From: Tetradesmus obliquus
Lineage: Eukaryota; Chlorophyta; Chlorophyceae; Sphaeropleales; Scenedesmaceae
Assembly: GCA_030272155.1 (NCBI GenBank)
Contig: CP126199.1
Location: forward strand, 1,054,001-1,118,000
Direction of reading: 5' to 3'
DNA: 64,000 nt
Position 1 is the stretch's first letter, and each line of letters begins with the position of its first letter. The notes under the pieces were generated by a model. It was not told the DNA's origin, ran no database searches, and saw nothing but the letters and a program-made list of their open reading frames with translations. The position numbers were made by a program, and so were the translations under genes. Positions 59,215 to 64,000 of the stretch are shown one piece after another.

Positions 59215-59550
59215 CTCACCGAAGCGTTGCCCTGGGGCTGCGCCTGCTGCGTGCTGAGCACGGACCTTCAATAGTGAATATTATCAATGCTGCATACACT
59301 GGACCTTGCAGTGCCGTGCTGTTCCCGCCCTCCCGGCGGCAGCAGCAGTTTATGACACCTGCAATCACGGTTGAAACTCTAAACATTTACGGTGGCCGCC
59401 ACCGGCAGTGCCACGTGGCAGCAGCGCCAACAGCAGCCGCTTGCCGCTTCTGCAAGCAGTAGTACCGCTTGTAGTGCTCATGGGGCCCGCCATGCCACAG
59501 CAAGCCCTGACCCCTTCGCAACAACACCAGTGCTGGAAGCTTCGATGAAG

Positions 59551-59555
59551 TTACA
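59551..59555 (-). terminator. Candidate TGTAA poly(A) signal of IBA57
   Basis: TTACA on the plus strand, about 140 bases past the IBA57 stop. Confidence 0.45.
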
Positions 59556-59693
59556 CCACGAGAACCAGAGCCAACAACTGGGCTCCTGCACACAAATGGC
59601 GTTGTGCAGCCCACGCATGCCGCATTCTATCTAGTTCCAGGCTTTGCTAGCTTGCAGGAACCCGCCAGCACCACCACTATCATCAGCTGACAA

Positions 59694-61613
59694 TCAGCTG
59701 CTGGTGCTGCTGCTGCTGCCTGCTGGTGGGCCTGCCTCCTCATTGCCCCACTCCCCAGGCCACCACTCCGGCCGCTGCGGCACCACCTGCTGCACTGTCC
59801 CGCCTTCAAGCTGCACTTGCAGCTGCTGACCCTGGCCAGCTGCTGCTGCTGCTGCTGCTGCCAGCGCAGGAGCCAGCTTTATGTAGGCTATGCCCATGTC
59901 TCCACAGTGGTTGGTGAGAGTGCCGATCTGGCTACTCCTGCTGCTGCTGCTCGGCGTGCTGCCGGCGGCTGCTGCTGCTGCTGCTGCCGATGATACTATG
60001 GGCAGCGGGCACGGCAGGCCTGTTGCAGCACAGGAAGACAAACGGCAGCATAGAAGTGACGCGAATGACAGAGAGGGCGAGTACATGTAACAGCCGGTTG
60101 CAGCAGCAGGCACTGGGATGCTATGCGCTGACAGGCAGCACTTGCGTTGCCGCTGCCGCCGCCGCCGCCGCCGCCGCAGCAGCAGCAGCAGCAGCAGCGT
60201 AACTCACGCGCTGATGCATTCAGGCCTGGAAGCGCCACCGGTAGCAGCCCCTCGCGGATGGCGCCCCGCAAGTGCCTGCAGCTGTTGGTGAGTACACTAA
60301 GCAGCATACACCCTGCTGTGGCTTGATTGGTGATATGGTGATGACCATTTTGTACTCACGTGTGGAGGCATCCAGTCCAGGCAGCGCCACCGGCATGAGC
60401 CGCTTGCGAATGATGCCCCTGAAGTGTGTGTAGCTGTTGCGTTCCTGGCCGATGTAGCAGCCCTTGCTGTAGCTGATGCCTGCCAGCGCATCCAGATTAC
60501 ATTCCAGTGGGGCCACCTCGCCTGTAAGCAACAGAAGTGCAGGGCAAAGGGGCACGAAGTCTGTGAGAGCTTGTATATGTGTCTAGCTGTAGCTGATGCC
60601 TGCCAGCACATAGTGGTTGCACTCCAGCGGCGCCACCTCGCCCAGAAAGGTCAGGAAGGCAGCAGATAGCACACGTTTTAGAGCATGCAGTTGTAACGTG
60701 TGCTGCAGCTGATGCCTGTAAGTGCGTCGAGGTTGCACTCCAGCGGCGCCACCTCGCCTGCAGGGGGAAAAAGGCAGCAGACAACTTGCGATTGAGAGCA
60801 TGCAGTTGTAACATTGGCTGTAGCTGATGCCTGGCAGCGCATCGAGGTTGCACTCCAGCGGCGCCACCTCGCTTAGAGGGAAAAAGGATTGTTGGGCAAA
60901 GGGCAACAAGTCCGTGGGAGCATGCTACATAACTTTGCTGCTGCTGAAGATGCCTGCCAGCGCATCGAGGTTGCACTCCAGGGGCGCTGCCTTGCCTAGA
61001 GGAGCAAAACAGGCTAGACAGCAAGCACAGGCCAGCAGGGAGCTGGCGGCAGCGCTGAACGCATTCGGCTACAGAGCAAGCACGGGCTCTCAATGACTTG
61101 CGCGCCCCCATAGCTCAGAGACATAGACAAAACAAATCAGGCCATTCACCTGTAAGTATGTCTGTGTCCCCTTCTGCTATGAAACAGGAAAGTTACATGT
61201 GGGTCCTGGCACTTGACAACTTAACACATGCATGAGAGGGTTTTCACCTGTGGGTATGTCTGTGTCCCCTTCTGCTATGCCCAGCATGTAGCGCCAGCGC
61301 TGGAAGTGATCCTCGCTGACAATGGACATGCCGGCAGCCTGCTGCTTCCTGCTGCTGCTGCCCGCTGCTGCGGGTGGCGGCGGCAGCTGCTGCGCATCAA
61401 AGATGCCACGAAGGCCGAGCTGCGGCAGGCGCGGGTCTTGTCGCCACTGGCCTGCGGCAGGAAAAGCAGCCGGTGATAAAAGACACTTGAAATAAGGACA
61501 AGCAGAGTGTGTGTGCCGTGGTGTTGGCTGCGTGAGAGAGGCAGGCAGGCAAGCAAGCAAGTCTGCAATGAAGCCAGCAACCAAGCCAGCAAGCCAGCAA
61601 GCCAGCAAGCAAA

Positions 61614-61658
<45 letters not shown>

Positions 61659-62933
61659 CGCATGCAAGCAAGCAAGCAAGCAAAGCATACACAAACGCAA
61701 GCAGCTGACGCTCACCTGCTCCGCCTGCCTGCAGCTGCCCCTCAAACGCTGCCCACACGCTGTACTGCCGGTTGGCATCAGCCAGCTGTAGCTTGCGCCG
61801 CAGCTTGTACTTGCTCAGCCACTGCAGAGCACTCTGCAGGCCAGCAGCATCCACATCAAGCAGCAGCTCGGGGCTGTCACCTGCAGCAGCAGCAGCAGCA
61901 GCAGTAGCTATAGCGGAAGTGTGGGGAACCGGAGGCAGCAGCACTGCTGTGACTGTTCAACGTTCCAAGTGATGAGTTCGTGCTGCAACTGTGATGGCAG
62001 ACTGCTGTGCCTGGCTGAAAAACTGCTTGGCATGGCAGCTGCATCAAACCCAGAGGCTATTGCACCCTGCCAAACACTTATGGCTGCACTGCTGGAGGGA
62101 ATGGCTGCTGCTGCAGCGTTGCTGCGGCTGCTGCAACGTCAGCAACACCGCAAGTCACACACCTGGCGCTCTGTACGCAAACAGGTCGTGTAGGTACTTG
62201 CCCTTTGCTGTCAGCAGCATGGTATAGACAGGCCCAGCACCTACAGAGGTGGCAGCAGCACAAAACAAAACCACAATTCTCCTACAACTGCAACACAAAG
62301 CTGCTGTGCCTGCAACATCAGCTGCAAAGCAGAACACAACACTGCAGCAGGCGCAGCACCATAGACGACACATGTGACGGACGGCAGCTGCAGGGCAGCA
62401 GCAGCAGCAGCAGCAGCAGCAATAGCAAAATAAGCAGTTGAGGCATCCTGAAGTAGTGTGCTGACTGTCTTACCTGGCTGCTCCAGTGGGCGCACATCAT
62501 TGGTGGTCATCCCCTGAAAAGGATGACACAGCAGGGAGCAGAACAGAGCATGTGGGCACAGCCGAGGGACGGTTGCACAGCGCTTTGCAGATTCTTCAGC
62601 ACAATGCTTTATTGCTTGCTATTAGATTTGATCAGAATTGACAGCAGCGCATAGTTCAGCACGGTGCTTCATGCTGCCTCAACTGCCTGTCATGCGGTTG
62701 CTGTTGCTGTTGCTGCTGCTCACCTGCAGAAACTGCACACATTCCTCTCCCGCCAGGCTGATCACGCCACGAGAGGCAAGTCGTGCTACATGGTACGTGC
62801 GTTGCCCAGCTGCTTGCGATGAAGCGGCTAGGGCTGCAGATGTGACAGCAAGGCCTGCTGCTGCTTGCAGCAGCGAGGAAGAGCTACTACAGCACGCCGG
62901 TGACAGCAGGCTCCGAAACGTCACGGCCAACAT
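59694..62933 (-). CDS. IBA57: IBA57, mitochondrial Fe-S assembly factor (YgfZ/GcvT-like)
   Basis: Seven exons (in transcript order 62933-62724, 62513-62474, 62240-62163, 61880-61716, 61451-61248, 60521-60360, 60019-59694) join in phase to about 394 aa. The Ser/Ala/Arg-bearing N-terminus (about 1-50) looks like a mitochondrial transit peptide. Family blocks in order: [99 protein letters not shown], the signature KGCYIGQE with [11 protein letters not shown], and a C-terminal [11 protein letters not shown]57 acts with ISCA1/ISCA2 in [4Fe-4S] cluster maturation in mitochondria. Short Ala/Ser runs are inserted before the C-terminal part, where the exact start of the last exon is less certain. Confidence 0.9.
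60130..60300 (-). repeat. Downstream echo of the IBA57 signature exon and a GCC/GCA run
   Basis: 60230-60283 copies the exon's 3' end ([14 protein letters not shown]) with a GTGAGT donor at its end, about 130 bases after the true exon end in transcript order. A GCC then GCA trinucleotide run follows at about 60145-60200. Confidence 0.8.
60590..61005 (-). repeat. Four upstream echoes of the IBA57 signature exon
   Basis: Copies of the exon's first 50-60 bases ([17 protein letters not shown]) lie at about 60590-60645, 60708-60757, 60820-60875 and 60945-60998, period about 115. In transcript order they precede the complete exon at 60521. Acceptors vary: a good CAG at 60757, AAG/TAG in two, none in the nearest. 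Confidence 0.9.
61540..61690. repeat. AAGC/CAAG tetranucleotide microsatellite
   Basis: More than 100 bases of AGCA/CAAG units in an IBA57 intron, with CCAGCAAG variants at one side. Confidence 0.9.
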
Positions 62934-63589
62934 GACACCGCCACTGATCTATTTGCCTCAACAGAACAGAGTATTGCAGTGATGACAACACAAGAAACTG
63001 CAAAGACCAATGTGGTCAAGCGATGCCTGAAGCCGCCTGACTGCAGTTGAACATCAATCGAGCCGTTCAATAGAATTTTTTGTAGTCGTCCATACTCGTC
63101 TGGTGGTCATAGTTCCTGCTCCTCATGGCAACAGTGCTTGGCTAGGGCTTTGCTGGGACCCGTAGTGCTGTTGCTGCCAGAGATGTGCAGCATTACACCT
63201 GAGCCAGTGCAACAACTGAAGTCATACATTTCAACGCCACTAAGACGTTTTATGGCTGGTATGCGGCTGATCTCTAGAGTGTTGATGTCTGTACACATGT
63301 CCAAGGTCGCCAGAGATCTGTGCATCACCAGCCAAAGGCAATTTCACGGCAGAAGGTGCTGCTTCTGCACCAGACACATCATCTTAGCGCAGCACCCAGA
63401 TGAGGTGCTGCACCTGGTGTGCTTAAGAGCCAACAGCCCAGGGGCAAAGTAAAAGGCGTAAAAGCAGGCCCATGCGGTCAATTGTCTAGTCACAATCCAG
63501 CCGCTTGTCATGATGACGTGTTGTGGCATGCTTCACCACTGCTGCACCAGACAAAAGGCATTCAAATTTACATCTGCACTTAGCATGCC
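62934..63589. other. Region between IBA57 start and the right-end gene
   Basis: Presumed IBA57 promoter plus 3' UTR of the next minus-strand gene. I see no coding sequence. Confidence 0.45.
63568..63572 (-). terminator. Candidate TGTAA poly(A) signal
   Basis: TTACA on the plus strand, about 18 bases after the stop of the right-end frame; close for a 3' UTR but possible. Confidence 0.3.
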
Positions 63590-64000
63590 TCAGACTGGCT
63601 CCTCTTCTACAGTAGCCGGCACTTCCAGCAGCAGAGCACTGCCAGCGTCCAGCAGCGACGCTGGCAAGTTTGCATGTGTGTCAACCAGCTGAGCAGGCGC
63701 AGCTGCCTTTGCGGCTTGGCTGCGGAGCTTGGTGCTATGCAGCATGCTGCTGGTGGCTGCTGCAGGAGCTGCAGCTGAGATGCCGCCAGTGCTGGCAGCA
63801 GCAGCAGCAGCTGCTCCACCTGCCACAATGGCTGGTGGTGGCTGCACATCAAAATGCACATATGACGCATCATCCAGTGCGCCAGCTTGCTGCACTGGCG
63901 CTGCTGCCTGTGCGGCTTGCTGCCCTGCAACACCTCCTGCTGGCTTTATTGCCTCGTGGACATCAGCTAACTGCGTCCGGCCTCCTGCAGCAGATGCACT
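63590..64000 (-). CDS. 3' end of an unidentified Ala-rich protein (runs off the window)
   Basis: An open minus-strand frame enters from the right edge and ends with ...EVPATVEEEPV and a stop at 63590. It shows QLADVHEAIKP, GALDDASYVHFDVQPPPA, Ala runs, and LVDTHANLPASLLDAGSALLLEVP. Acidic and hydrophobic spacing is protein-like, but no family is recognised and the frame may contain an undetected intron. Confidence 0.4.
   Translation of the reverse strand, partial: SASAAGGRTQLADVHEAIKPAGGVAGQQAAQAAAPVQQAGALDDASYVHFDVQPPPAIVAGGAAAAAAASTGGISAAAPAAATSSMLHSTKLRSQAAKAAAPAQLVDTHANLPASLLDAGSALLLEVPATVEEEPV

Larger units (their letters stand above)
58967..59693. other. Convergent intergenic region
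   Basis: Holds the 3' UTRs of the At5g58100-like gene (+) and IBA57 (-), with candidate poly(A) signals listed separately. A small AGC run lies near 59067-59097. No gene seen. Confidence 0.5.

Overview
The window looks like nuclear DNA of a green alga, most likely a Chlorophyte of the Sphaeropleales/Chlamydomonadales type. Genes are cut into many small exons. Introns end in long CTG runs followed directly by the AG acceptor. Plant-type CCCTAAA repeats occur inside an intron, TGTAA-type poly(A) signals follow several genes, and the recognisable genes (ALADIN, SNU13, IBA57, an At5g58100-like membrane protein) have plant/algal relatives. The order is inferred from style, not from a marker gene. 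All exon models were built by eye from GT/GC-AG signals, unbroken reading frame and agreement of codon phase across every junction; none was checked against RNA.

Layout. 1-1.4 kb: a fold-back repeat element. 2.5-24.3 kb (+): one very large intron-rich gene (36 exons, about 1,935 aa) for a secreted modular protein. It has three copies of a domain I know from secreted bacterial proteins, plus three DNRLRE-like modules. 24.3-27.6 kb: no convincing gene. 27.6-31.7 kb (+): a single-exon gln/ala-rich protein with a small structured C-terminus, followed by four copies of its own 3' end. 33.3-38.4 kb (+): nucleoporin ALADIN. 39.6-40.3 kb (+): SNU13. 42.0-45.3 kb (+): a membrane-anchored coiled-coil/Cys-rich/cyclophilin-like protein. 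46.1-49.3 kb (-): an F-box/WD40 protein, divergent from 49.7-59.0 kb (+), a single-pass membrane protein resembling Arabidopsis At5g58100/At3g28720. 59.7-62.9 kb (-): mitochondrial IBA57. 63.6 kb to the edge (-): the 3' end of an unidentified gene.

The most striking property is shared by most genes. Introns hold arrays of partial copies ('echoes') of the adjacent exon. Each echo carries either the acceptor plus the exon's start, in which case the last copy is the complete exon, or the exon's end plus the donor, in which case the first copy is complete. I count more than twenty such arrays. The genes do not form a pathway; they are ordinary eukaryotic housekeeping genes (nuclear pore, spliceosome/snoRNP, Fe-S assembly, ubiquitin ligase adaptor) around one lineage-specific secreted giant.
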